Shown one piece after another: positions 10,522-21,085 of a DNA stretch of 64,000 nt (within the stretch, counting starts at the first letter, position 1; every line of letters begins with the position of its first letter). Source of the stretch: Karstenula rhodostoma CBS 690.94 (taxonomy: Eukaryota > Ascomycota > Dothideomycetes > Pleosporales > Didymosphaeriaceae); NCBI GenBank assembly GCA_010093485.1, contig MU001503.1, positions 1,447,132 to 1,511,131 of the forward strand, written 5' to 3'. The notes under the pieces are model-generated. The model did no database searches. It was not told the origin of the DNA and was given only the letters and a program-made list of their open reading frames with translations. The translations under genes and the position numbers were made by a program.

Positions 10522-11567
10522 CTATAGCTGCGCCCCGTCCTCTCCCTCCCCATCCCAGTAATAACTCCACATAGTCAACCCCACCATCTCATCCCCATAC
10601 GCCTTCGCCTTCTCCGCGCCACCCGCCCCCGCACACACCACCAGCGGCAGAAAATGCTCCGCGCCGCCGCGAGGATGCATATCGTAACTGCCCTTCCAGG
10701 CTCTCCACCCCGCAAACTTCTCCTTCTGCGCGTCCACCTCCTGCGTATTTACGGCGTCGGTGACAGCGCGGCTCCACTCCTCGTTCAGCGCCTTGTACGC
10801 GGGCGTGCGCGACTGGCCGGAGAACATGGCGCGGAGGTTATGCATGGAGGCGAAGCCGGAGCCGATGATGGCGATGTTTTGGTCGCGGAGGGGCGCGAGG
10901 GCGCGGCCGATGGCGTGGTGGGCGGCTGGGTCTTCGGAGGCGAGGACGGAGAGTTGGACGATGGGGGTTGTGGCTGTGGGATGGATGAGGGTCATGGGGA
11001 CGAAGACGCCGTGGTCCCAGCCTACACATTTCCAATCAGCGCTCTTTCCTGGGAGGGAGGCGGGAGTACCGTACCTCTCTTTGCATCCTTCTTAGACTTT
11101 ATCCCCGCTTCTTCGAGCTGCCGTCGCACCAGCTCTGCTACCTCGGGACTCCCGGGCGCATTGTACTTTAGCTTGTACGCCTCATCCGGGAACCCGTAGT
11201 AGTCGTAGTACAACTCGTGTTTTTCCGCCGAGCTAATCCCCACCACGTCCTCGCTCCAGTGCGCAGTAACCAGGACAATGGCCCGCGGCGCGTCCGCCGT
11301 GCCCAGCTTCAGGATCTTGGGCACCTTCGTCTTCATGCTGTGCGTGAGGGCGGCCTGCGAGGGGTCACCGAGGAGCGGCATGGGCCCACCGCCGTGGGAG
11401 ATGCTGATCACGGGCGCGCGACGCGTCATGTTGCCTGCTATCTTTTCTGTGTTTGTGTAGAAAGAGAGGGGGAATTGCTGGATGCCGCGGAGGGGGTTGA
11501 GGGAGAAGTTCAGGCCGTGGATCGTGGTGGTGAGGTGTGCGAGGGCGAGGAGAGAGCGCGATTTCAT
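10522..11567 (-). CDS. LigB-family extradiol dioxygenase (4,5-DOPA dioxygenase-like)
   Basis: Predicted metal-dependent aromatic ring-opening dioxygenase of the LigB/DODA class. Two exons, 11075-11567 and 10522-11021, joined through a GTACGG donor, give 330 residues. The metal-site histidine motifs of the class are visible in order: ISHGGGPMP near the N-terminus of the domain, VTAHWSED, GWDHGVFVPMTL (spanning the splice junction) and IGSGFASMHNL. The domain proper could start at the internal ATG at 11429 (MTRRAPV...). The upstream ATG at 11567 adds 46 residues with a hydrophobic stretch that may be a targeting sequence. Substrate unknown; homologues in plants and fungi cleave catechols such as L-DOPA. 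There is no pathway partner next to it. Confidence 0.87.
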
Positions 11568-12192
11568 GATCCGTCGAACGGTGCGACGACGGAGAAGGAG
11601 GATGCAGCCATTGTGGAGGGAGGGAGGGTTTGCGAGCACGGTCGTGGCTCTCGGACGTGGGACGATGAGGGGCGGCGTTGGTAAGAGCGGAATTAGGCCG
11701 TTCGGAACGGTAGGTGGGATTCCCGGTCATGTGAGAGGGCGTGATGCTCGCGTAAGTGAGGCGGATTGGTTAGCAAATGTAAAAAAATTAATTATAATAG
11801 TAGAGTTCCCACGCAGATCTAACTGGAATGTCTTGTATGTGTGGTTTCCACGCTAGGATGCACCTGGATATGTCACGCGACACAGGGAGAAGAACTGCAC
11901 ATCGTGTGTAGAGTATGGATTCAGCGGACAATGCTCAAAGCGCGTCCCAGTCCAAGTAACTGCGACAGGCAAACAACGCCAACCATGAACGCCACCACAA
12001 TATCGTGGCATGATATCCGACTCTTAACGTGAATACCCATGCATCCGTACGCCATACCGTCTAAGCCCATCTTGACGAAGCAGAGGATCAGCGACGAAAG
12101 CGATAGGAAGAAGACAGATTGCCGTAAAAACCAGCCAACGCCTCCATGCGAGACGCCATGTAGCAAAGTGAGGAAGACATCTAGATCTCTGT
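11568..12192. other. intergenic between two minus-strand genes
   Basis: Promoter side of the dioxygenase gene and 3' side of the basic nuclear protein gene. Includes an AT-rich patch (aaaaaattaattataatag, 11782-11800). No genes seen. Confidence 0.4.
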
Positions 12193-12853
12193 CTAAGCCA
12201 CCTCCTCGGCGGGCTCCTCCTTGATCTCGTCATCTGCTTCACATTAGCCATGTACTTCTGTCACAATAAGAGCAACATACCAGCGACGTCCTCCTCGCTC
12301 TTGATCTTCTTTCTGCCCCGCTTCGTAGCAGGCTTCTTCTTCTCGCCGTCGCCCTCAGCATCAGCGCTGTCTGCCTTTTTCTTGCGGCCCTTGGGACCAG
12401 GCTTCTTCTTGCCAGCGTCCTCGACCTCGGCGTCGAGCTCCTTGGTACCGTCCTCGTCCTCAGGGTCGGCAGAGGTGGCCTTGCGCTTCTTGCCGTTGTT
12501 GGCCTTGGGCTTGGTGGCTGCCTTTGCCTTGGCTTCTCCCGCGCCTTCACCACCGGCGGCAGGCGCGGCACCGAGGAAGGCGCCGAACGAAGGATGAACC
12601 TCAATCACCTTGCGCTTGACGGGCGGCCACATCTTTTTGAGTGAGCCCACGGTGTTGCCGGTCAGCGAGGCGAACAAGTCATAATCGTACTGGTTTGCAG
12701 CGGTTAGCAAGAACGTGGAGTGGAAGAAGAACTCACCTTGTCGGGGCTGGTGGACGCGACAAACGCAGCGGCGACCATTTTTGTCTCCTTGGATGTAAAG
12801 CCGGTAATGGCATCACCGACGGTAGCAGCGGCGTCCTCCTTCTTTGGAGGCAT
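12193..12853 (-). CDS. small basic, Lys/Glu-rich nuclear protein (AT-hook-like)
   Basis: Three exons, 12737-12853, 12281-12689 and 12193-12233, join in frame to 188 residues starting MPPKKEDAAATVGDAITGF. Residues 1 to about 70 form a small helical domain (ETKMVAAAF...YDYDLFASLTGNTVGSLKKMWPPVKRK). The rest is low-complexity, alternating Lys/Arg-rich and acidic, with GRKKK and KRGRKKIK segments that resemble AT-hooks or nuclear localisation signals. The last exon encodes DDEIKEEPAEEVA. The composition suggests a chromatin-associated protein, but the N-terminal domain is not assigned to a family. Start choice is supported by the coding exon and a fitting GTGAGT donor. Confidence 0.75.
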
Positions 12854-13842
12854 GGCGGCGTAGGGAGGGGTGCTCTTGAAGGATTGAGCTGACGATGTTG
12901 ATCAAGTGCTGTCCACAGACTGCGTAAAGATTCTGCTCGGTGGAAGGCGATGGCAAAGGGCAAACGAGAAGGCGAAGATCGGTAGAGAATCTTATATACC
13001 ACAAGCTAACATCCCAAAAGTGAAGGTGCGTTGCCGTGAGCGACGTATTTCTTGGTGAACCCGATTCGAGAGATTTGCCAGGAAGGCGCAGGCGCGAAAT
13101 TACCTGCGCGAAACCGAAGTGAACGACGATTCCACGCGGGTAACGCCGGCCTGTGCAACACCTGGTGAGTCACGCAGGAAAATGGAGTTGTCAGGATTTT
13201 GACGATGCTCGACCAAACCTCTGTCACATAGACATTCTAGCTAGAGGTTTTATGATACAGATTAGGGGACGCTGAGATGCAGAAGTGGTGCAGAAGTATA
13301 CGCTGTTCCGCTCTAAGATAGAGTGTATCATACTGACTTCACTCACCGAGCCTTCAACGGGCGCTTCAAACACAAATGGAACCCACCACAACTAAAGGTT
13401 CATGGAGTCGGAGGAAATGTAATGGAAGAACCGTACAGTTCGTGTTTTCGTGACAGGACTAAACTGCCGTCGCTATGCATAACCCGGGGCGTGTGCTAAC
13501 AAAGGCCTACAAAGGTAACCCGTGCCTTCATCGCCCATTGAGAAACCCGATGCGCGAAAATATCCCACTATCCGATGCCGTAACGACCACCAACTCCGTG
13601 GATGCGTAGAAGAAAACTCTGATCATGAAGTAGTCGTAGAAGTTAGGGCGCGTTGAGGTAAGAAGGTTGCCCATAGGTCTGGCACTGCGCGTGGACCATT
13701 CTGAACGCTGTCACTGGCTGAGCGACGCAGGAACTTTGCGTAATCGCACCCATCGAAGCCGTGTAGCCATTCAGCATGGCAAAGCCTGCAAGAAGGTCAA
13801 GCGAAGCAAGGCGGGCCGGACAAGAACATGTAGGCATATCCT
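12854..13842. other. intergenic, no gene seen
   Basis: Promoter side of the basic protein gene and 3' side of pyrG. Short frames only; no repeats noticed. Confidence 0.45.
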
Positions 13843-15067
13843 TTACCCTTTAGAGACGCCCACTCTCTCCTCGTACGCCCGCCATCCCTCGTCCCGATAA
13901 CGCGCTGCCTCGAGTGCTCGATCGGATGCTCGTACGATACCGCGGCCAACAATGATGACGTCGCATCCTTGCTCGAAGATGAGTTTCCGCGGGGTGTTGT
14001 ACTGCTGGCCCAGAGTGTCTCCCAGTTTCTGGCCTTCTTGGCCTGGGGGCGGCAGCTGGCAACCTGGCGTCATGGTGATGAAGTTGTCGTCTGGGTCCGT
14101 GTTCAAACTGCGCTGCGCAATGAAGCCCATGACGAATTCTTGGTTGTTTCGCGCAATGTCCAGTGTCTTTTGTTGGTACTCGGGCGTCATCAGATGACCT
14201 TCGGAGCTCATCTCGGCAAGCAAGAGGAGCGAGCGCAGGAAAGGCGCTTCGCCAAGGCGGGCCAGCATGGCGATGCTATTGATACTGTGGGCCTCGTCGG
14301 GATGGATGGTTGGGTCTGGGCGAGGTGATATGCTCTCTGTCCGCTGGGAGATGGAGGTGCCAATGCTGACGACGCTCTGTTTCCTATCCAGAGGCTTGAT
14401 GCCTAGGCGCTTGTCCTCATCGTCGCCGGTTATCGGGGGAGTGACGACAGCGATGTTGTTCTTATTTGCGAGCTGCTCCGCTTCTTCTTCTTCGTCGTCG
14501 TCGTCTTCCTCGCCGGGCTTTCGTCGAGGCGCGTCGGAGTAGATGTCGGTGTGTACGCCCGTGTTGTACTTGGCGATGGTAGCGTCAGCGGCTTTGTGGA
14601 GGGCGGTGACGATGGCGGGACCGGGGAGGACGTGTGCATTTGTAATCTCTGCCCAGCTAGCGATGCGGTAGAGGCCGGATGTATACTGCTTCTGCACCGT
14701 CTCTGCGGGTTGTGTATCAGTACGTGTCCCACGTGGATTGGCGGAGGTGGGCCAACGTACCACCAATGTCTGCGAATTTGCGATCCTCAAAGATGATGAA
14801 GCACTTGCGCCGTGCAATCTCCTTGAGTGCCCTGGCGGTGCGGTCGCTCCAATCGGTGACGATGTCGCAGTGGGTCTTGAGGACGCAAATGTGGTCTCCG
14901 CACTCCTCGGCCAGGTCCAACAGTTCGGCGGAGGTCTCGACGTCGGCAGACAGGCAGAGGTTGGTCTGTTTTATGGACATCAGCCGCAAGAGGTAGGACG
15001 CGAGGGGCCCGGTCGATGCATGGCCGGCGCGCGTGCGGTAGGTGGTGGCAGCCATCGAGTTGGCCAT
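13843..15067 (-). CDS. pyrG: orotidine-5'-phosphate decarboxylase
   Basis: Catalyses OMP to UMP plus CO2, the last step of de novo pyrimidine synthesis, in the cytosol. Two exons, 14761-15067 and 13843-14702, joined in frame give 388 residues. The catalytic signature FEDRKFADIGG is visible with D95, K97 and D100, right at the exon junction, followed by TVQKQYTSGLYRIASWAEITNAHVLPGPAIV. The phosphate-binding end, DVIIVGRGI, is near the C-terminus. Between the halves lies an insertion of about 85-90 residues that is very acidic at first (EEDDDDEEEEAEQ) and then Ser-rich. Such an insertion is known for pyrG of filamentous ascomycetes and accounts for the length over yeast Ura3 (267 residues). The intron sits at the conserved position of fungal pyrG genes. 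Confidence 0.96.
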
Positions 15068-16491
15068 TGTGAGGGAGAGATGCGAGTAAGCGCAAGCAAA
15101 AGACGTGGGGTGGTGTGCGTCGTCTGCTTTATAGGCGGAGTTGGAGGCCGACCGTTTTTCGGGGTCGGGGTCGGGGTCGAAGTGGAAGTCGAAGGTGGGA
15201 GGGGGTGAGGGTGAGGTTCAGCGGCGCGGGGCAGCAGCGATTTTGTCCTCTCCTATGCGGTAGGACGCTACGCGAGTCGGACGCAGAGTCAGGCCACACG
15301 GGCGGCGGACGGACGGCGGTTGCTGTTGGGGGCCGTGGGTCCTTTGGAGTCTGGGGCAATGGAAATTGAATCTTGCCTGGATCGCGATTCGCGTGTGCTG
15401 TACAAAATTGCTTGCTCGTCCTGGCCCCGACGCGACCCGCCGCGGTACCTCGCGCTAAGAGGCGATCATAGCAAGCGAGCGTCGAGTCTAGAGCAGAGGC
15501 CTGTACTGTACCTGTACTGGTGAATGCGCGCTGTCCTGTGCCTTTGCGTCTTTGCGTCTTTGCGTCTCTGCGGCTGTCAAGACGGGGCTGTGAATGCCTT
15601 CTGCGGGATTGTATACTCGCTCGTACACGTTGTCCATCGCTTGCATCTCAAGTGCTCCAACAACGCAGGTCCCGGAGGACAGCGGAAAAAGGAAAAAAAG
15701 GACAGCTGTGCCACAGGCGACGCCGAGATGACCTCCCGCGCGTCGATGAAAAATGCCCGGCGGCCCATTACCTGCGGGTTGTCAATCCGTGTGGGTGGGG
15801 GTGGTGGCTGTCCTCTCTGTCACCTCGCCTGCTGACCTCCGACCTCACCTCGGCCTCTGGTCTTGGGCGGACGCACTCCCGTCCCATGCAATATGCAATC
15901 CTCCCAAATGCGCACGCCTGCTCTGCTCATCCCGCATTTGCGCACCCGCAGCCTTGATGGGCGCGTCCCGCCCTCCCTTGGTACGTGCCACGGCATTTAT
16001 GAACGATGCCTGGGCTGCTACCTCGCAACTTCACTCCCCACCAATGCCTTTCGATGCTTGGGTGCCTCTCGATGAATCAGCGCCCCTCGACGGTGCAGTG
16101 CCTACAAGCTGAAAGCCACAGACAGGCACAAGCGACATCGTACCACTTGCGGGCCGAATACGACCTCGGCCTCGATGGAACCTCTTCATCGCTCTCCAAC
16201 ATCGAAGCATTCGCGCATAGAATCTCGGCACAAGCACATGCACATGCAAGCTCGGCTGCCGTTGAAAATGACCCGACCAAGTCAAGTTGCTCGCATGGGA
16301 ATCTCGTGCTATTCACCTTCACACTCGCCCGCCTACTGATCGGCATGTGCTATTTACTAAACTGTATAATACTACAGCCCTGCAGGGAACCGTGCCCTAC
16401 CTCACGACGCTGATTTTCCGTCCGAGAAAGCCCCATCTTGATCAACTTTTCCGGTGAAGGAGAACTGACAGTGCGATGCGTATTGCTAAGG
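15068..16491. other. intergenic, upstream of pyrG; no gene seen
   Basis: GC-rich promoter side of pyrG with short repeats (ggggtcggggtcggggtcg near 15160; tttgcgtctttgcgtctttgcg, about 15543-15565), then unremarkable sequence to 16491. No convincing gene. Confidence 0.45.
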
Positions 16492-17601
16492 TTATTTAGG
16501 TAGATAAAATAGTTCCCCGCACAGCTCCTCCCATGTACCGTCTTCATCGCAATTATCTGGAGGCGGTCTAAGACTACCAATTTCTCCAACATGCCCAGCA
16601 CGATCCTCGCCGTCATCATCCTCCTCCCACGTCCCGTCTTCATCGCAACCATCTAGAGACGGGCCAAGGCCACCGACTTCTCCAAAACACCCAGCACGAT
16701 CCTCGCCATCATCCTCCACCCACGTCCCGTCTTCATCGCAACCATCTGGAGGCGGGCTAAGACCACCGACCTCTCCAACATGCCCAGCACGATCTTCGGG
16801 GGTCGGAAGAGGACAGCGCTGCCGTCCAAGACCACGGTCATGTGGCGGTGGCCACTGGACCAGGAGTGGAGGGTCATGATGGCGAGGATCGCGCGTATGA
16901 GAACTCTGGCCATCCTTCTTGTCCAATCCCAGACGCTTCTCCACCGCCTCAAACTCTTTCACATATCGATCTTGCCATGCGCTCTCCACAGCCTTCTCCA
17001 TCTTTTCCACCTCTGCATTCATCACTGACTTGTCGGACGTCCCCCTGTCGTACCACCCGATCGCCCTTCTGAACTTCACCATCGCGTCTGTCTTGCCCGG
17101 GGCCTTTCTTGTATTACAAAGCTCCACTCCGCACGTCTCCATGATGCCTGTCTTTCCTATGATAGGAGGCTGAACATATGGATTCACCCTGTTTGGACGC
17201 CACGTAGCCCACAGCTGGAGCCATCGCGTGAGCGGTTCGAACGGCTTGATTGTCTGCCCTGCAATGTTTGCGCGGTAGGCCTCGTGGAGTGTGTCCATTT
17301 CGTAGAGAAGACGGCCATTGTCACTTTTTCCGAGCGAGATCCATCGCTCGCAAGCGTGCCGAAGGTATGTGGTTCGTATTAGGTTCAAGTAGACTTCGAC
17401 GGCGGGTTCGGGATCAGGAGGCAAAGAGCCGCATGTCAGGATGTCCTGGTTAAGGTAGTCTGGGTTGGCGAACAAGGCCTTCATGAACTCCTTCCAATCA
17501 CTGAGGGGGTATCGAACTCCTTTGTACAGCAACCCGCTCGAAGGGTCATTTGCAGGCAGGCTAAAGCCACGGGGCTGCTGGCCGTGGTGGCTGGCATCCA
17601 T
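16492..17601 (-). CDS. uncharacterised protein with C-terminal 30-residue tandem repeats; paralogue of 6414-8000
   Basis: An intronless 369-residue frame starting MDASHHGQQPRG. Residues 25 to about 240 align with the C-terminal half of the protein at 6414-8000: EPAVEVYLNLIRTTYLRHACERW, then PFEPLTRWLQLWATWRPN, then a charged helical stretch ending in KEFEAVEKRLGL. The family is not characterised. After a His/Pro-rich linker, the last 100 residues are three imperfect copies of a unit of about 30 residues with the pattern EDRAGxxGExGxLxPxxDxCDEDGTWxE, a coding minisatellite. There is no signal peptide or membrane helix. Function unknown; the acidic Cys/Trp repeat could be a surface for interactions (inference). 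Confidence 0.75.
   Translation of the reverse strand: MDASHHGQQPRGFSLPANDPSSGLLYKGVRYPLSDWKEFMKALFANPDYLNQDILTCGSLPPDPEPAVEVYLNLIRTTYLRHACERWISLGKSDNGRLLYEMDTLHEAYRANIAGQTIKPFEPLTRWLQLWATWRPNRVNPYVQPPIIGKTGIMETCGVELCNTRKAPGKTDAMVKFRRAIGWYDRGTSDKSVMNAEVEKMEKAVESAWQDRYVKEFEAVEKRLGLDKKDGQSSHTRDPRHHDPPLLVQWPPPHDRGLGRQRCPLPTPEDRAGHVGEVGGLSPPPDGCDEDGTWVEDDGEDRAGCFGEVGGLGPSLDGCDEDGTWEEDDDGEDRAGHVGEIGSLRPPPDNCDEDGTWEELCGELFYLPK
16510..16800 (-). repeat. coding minisatellite, three units of about 90 bp
   Basis: Three in-frame imperfect repeats of about 87-93 bases at the 3' end of the gene at 16492-17601. Each contains the plus-strand string cccgtcttcatcgcaaccatct or a near copy (about 16537, 16632 and 16725). 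Confidence 0.8.
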
Positions 17602-19213
17602 AACGTGAATACGCCTCAGTCGCGGAAGAATGTAGGCTGCCGAATGTTAAGTGTTGAAGACGACGTAATCAGCTGCGGGTTTTGACAGGTACCTCACATA
17701 GTATGCAGGTGCTCTTACCTTCTTCTATTCCTCCACCTTCCACTTCTATCTTCGCTTTCACCTTCACTCTCACCTTCACTCTCACCTTTACTCTTACCTT
17801 CACTCTTACCTTCACTCTCACCTTCACATTAACCTTTATATTTACCTTCTTTCTATCACCTCCACCCTATCCTACTTCCATACGAACTCCTCCCACTCTA
17901 ATACACCCCTTCTTGCCATTTCCTCTGGTCTTTCCACACATGCCTTCCCTCCATCTTACCATCTCTAAACAATAAAGAAAGCGCAACACATTGTTCCCTG
18001 TGACAAGACGCGACAAGTTTGAACATCGATACGCGAACGCACATGCATTTTTCGGCTCAAGACTTTTAGCCGCATGGAGATAAGGTTGGGCGGAGGGTTC
18101 CTTTACCGTGGCTGCTGTTCCATCTGGCAGGTACGAGCCACTTCGTCTCCCGTCGGAATATCTTCCAATGCTGTGAATACGCATCAAACCGCCAACACTC
18201 GTTGGAACGACACTTCTTGTTATTCGCACGAGCTTTATGCTCGATGAGCTGTGCGCTTGTCGCTGGGATTTCGCGTCCACGGCGGCTGTTAAGCCTTCTT
18301 TGCACGGTTGTTGCTGCTTTCCTTTTCTTCCGACACCTGCAGCACTCTTCGTTCGCCTTAGATAACTTTGACTTTAGCTCTTTCTCTTTCTTACAGCCGC
18401 AACGTCATCTTTATCTAGTACTAGGGGGGCTGCAAAGAAGCGTTTCTGACGAAACTTCGAATACCCATTGCCTCGCAGACTTCCAGCTGACCTGACTCCG
18501 CACGGTCTCATGCATGCATCCGCGACGCTCGTACGTTCAGACCCACGGAACCCACGCGGGCGGATTCATTACTGTTAACCGCACAGGCTTCCAGCGAATC
18601 AGATGTCTCTGTAGTTGACCTTCTTGAGCAGCAGTTCACAGCTGACCATGAACTAGTGAAAGATTCCGGACGTATGCGTTCCCGTCTCGGTGCGTTACGG
18701 TTGATATTTGATAATGTTAAATCCTCGTTTGGGCGTTTCGGGCGGTCAAAGGCAGTTGTTTTCGCAAGATATCCTCTGAAGGCGGAATCATTTCGCGTCC
18801 TGATAACCGTCTCCTACGAAACCAAAGGGGTTTTTTTTTTCACTCGAGCGTTCCAGCTAAAGGTCATCTCCCAGAGCTGGCACGCTGAAGATATTGTCTG
18901 TCTTTATATCGTAGACCCTCTACAAGGAGATATATTGGAGTGTATCCTAGTAAGGCTTACCGCCACACTGCACCGAAGGAAAATCTATACTGCCCTGCGA
19001 AGAGGCAAGGGGCAAGCTTGGGAAAGACAATAATGGTAGTCCGGCTGCAATGAGTTTTTACACCGCTCTAGCGTTCTGATAGATGGAGAGCCTCCGATGT
19101 CCGGACTCCAATTTTAAAGTGAGGTGTATGAATCTTCAGTTCAGTTCCATGGCTCTGGCAGATACGTTCATTATAATTATAATTAACAACCCCCCACATC
19201 CCACCATCCATCA
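17602..19213. other. intergenic, no gene seen
   Basis: Holds the CT-rich tandem repeat. A frame at 18656-19033 (125 codons) has no recognisable features and is probably chance. An AT-rich stretch (ataattataattaacaac) lies at about 19170-19190. Confidence 0.4.
17755..17850 (+). repeat. CT-rich 12-bp tandem repeat (TTCACTCTCACC)
   Basis: About six imperfect units of TTCACTCTCACC, grading into TTTACTCTTACC variants, on the plus strand. It lies 150-250 bases upstream of the gene at 16492-17601, so it may be in that gene's promoter or 5' leader. Variant units carry C to T changes. Confidence 0.85.
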
Positions 19214-21085
19214 TCAGTCGCGCTCAAAGAACGACCGTGTTGTTCCCGAGTCAGTCCTCTTATGACCCTCTTTATTCTCCTTCCCTCTCAACTTCGATAC
19301 CAGCCCGAAGCCCTGAGGCGGCCCAGAATCACCTCCACTCGGCGGCCCGGGAAGCGCCTTCTCCGCTACCACTGCAACCCCGTCTTTCGCGCTATACTGC
19401 TCCACAAGCTTCACCAGATTCCGCAGAACGGGAGCCGAGAAGAAAGCCTGCCCGTGGTCGTAGCCGACCAGCCAGTACAACTCCAGCCCTTCGCCGCTCC
19501 AGAAATTCGCCTCCCACGACTTCCGGTCGTCCCAGGACCACTGCAGATCGGGCTTGGACACTACGGAGGCGGGATCGGGCCGAGGCGGGCCTTTGGTGAC
19601 GTATGCGGCGATGGCTTCGGCGTTTACGAGGCAGTCGTCGCTGCCCACTACGACGGTCGTAGGGCACCTGAGCAGGTCGTCTTGCCAGAGGATGTGGCTG
19701 CGCCAGCAGAAGCGTTTGGCCAGCGTGAAGGCGATGTCGGGCTCTGCGGTGGCCGCCCACGCCATGTGCAGCTCGTTGGGGTGCTTTGGCGTGCGGCTCG
19801 TGGCGTTGTAGGCTACGTCTGGGACGTGGAGTAGGATGGCGATGGGGTCGACGAGGACCATGCGCTCCATGCGGGCGGCGAGGAAGGGGGTTTCCAGGAG
19901 CAGTTTTGCGAAGAAGGTGCCGTGGGAGTGGGCGATGAAGACGAAGGCGGAGAGGTTCTGCTGCGCGATTATGTCGCCGATCTCGCGGGCTTGGTCGGCG
20001 GGGAGGGGCAGCGCTTCGGTGATGCGCGAGGAGGTGGGGAGGACTTCGATGGCGAGGATGCCGATGTCCTTTGGCATCATGAGCAGGAGGGGGAGGTAGG
20101 CTGCGAGACCGATGCCGAGGCCGTGGATGAGGACGATGGGCCTGTGCGTGGTGGATAGGTGCGGGCGGTAGAAGTAGCTGAAGTTGGGGGCTGCGGACTG
20201 GTTGGGGGCCAGGAGGGTGAGAGGGCGCAGCGGGAAGGTCTTGAGAAACTTGCCGCGGGGTTGGCGGTAGAAGGTGAAGCCTGAGATGAGCAGGATCATG
20301 GACGTCCAGAAGTCTATGGTGCCTACGAGCTGGGGGGTGGATCAGTAGCTGGCCTGGGACTGGGACTGGGAGAACACGACTCACCATGTAGTACGTCAGA
20401 CTTCGGTGCGAGACTGAAAACTTCCGGAAGTTCGGCCGCAGACAGGTCCCCGGGCCCCACCCAGGCCTGATGTTTTTCCCTAACATCTCTTCCACCGCTT
20501 CGACATATTCTTCGAGCTCGTCGTCGTCATCTCCTGGCGGACCTTGCCTATCGAATAACGCCCATAGTAACCTATGCGTGAGACCGCGTGTCAGTACACA
20601 CTCGGAGAAAGTGAGGGAACAACGAGCACAGTCCGCTTGCATGCTGAGCCTCGACGACCAGCTCACCACCAGTAAAGGGTCACCAGTGAACGACACAATG
20701 CTTACCACTCTTTCAGATTCTCCCTCCTAAGATCCTCCAAGCTCGCCCCACACATCCATTTCTTGACATAAAGCTCAATATCCGGCGTCACAGCCAAACT
20801 CCTAACCCAAAGATCCTGCCGCTGCTTCCGGTTCAACGGCGGCGGAAACAACGCCTTCTGCTTCCACAGATACGAGCGGTACGGGAGAAACCAGCAGAGA
20901 TAAAACAATATCTCGATCGCGCCGACGACTTCGATCGCTATCGACACCGGGTGCGCAACCACGCTGACGCCGCCAATCGACAGCGCGAGGTAGAAGTACA
21001 CCAGGCAGAGAAGGCCCAGGTAGCTGGAGAAGCAGATGAAGGCCTTTATGAGCGCGTATTCGAAGGTAGAGTTGCCGAGAAGCAT
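19214..21085 (-). CDS. membrane-anchored alpha/beta hydrolase
   Basis: Three exons, 20706-21085, 20385-20571 and 19214-20329, join in frame to 560 residues. The N-terminal part has two or three hydrophobic segments (IKAFICFSSYLGLLCLVYFYLALSIGG; SIAIEVVGAIEILFYLCWFLPY) that should anchor the protein. A further one (FWTSMILLISGFTFY) precedes the catalytic domain. In the hydrolase domain the oxyanion motif VLIHGLGIG, the nucleophile elbow IAHSHGTFF (Ser about 324), an acid VVGSDD and a late His in GYDHGQAFF are in the right order. The C-terminus is a polar Lys/Gly-rich tail. Substrate unknown. The long plus-strand and other-frame open readings across this GC-rich gene are shadows. Confidence 0.87.

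Noticed and set aside
18656..19033. 125-codon plus-strand frame
   Set aside because: No protein-like features; lies in a gap with mixed frames.
19392..20708. 438-codon minus-strand frame in another phase across the hydrolase gene
   Set aside because: Pro/Arg/His-rich translation typical of frame shadows; the spliced hydrolase model explains the DNA.
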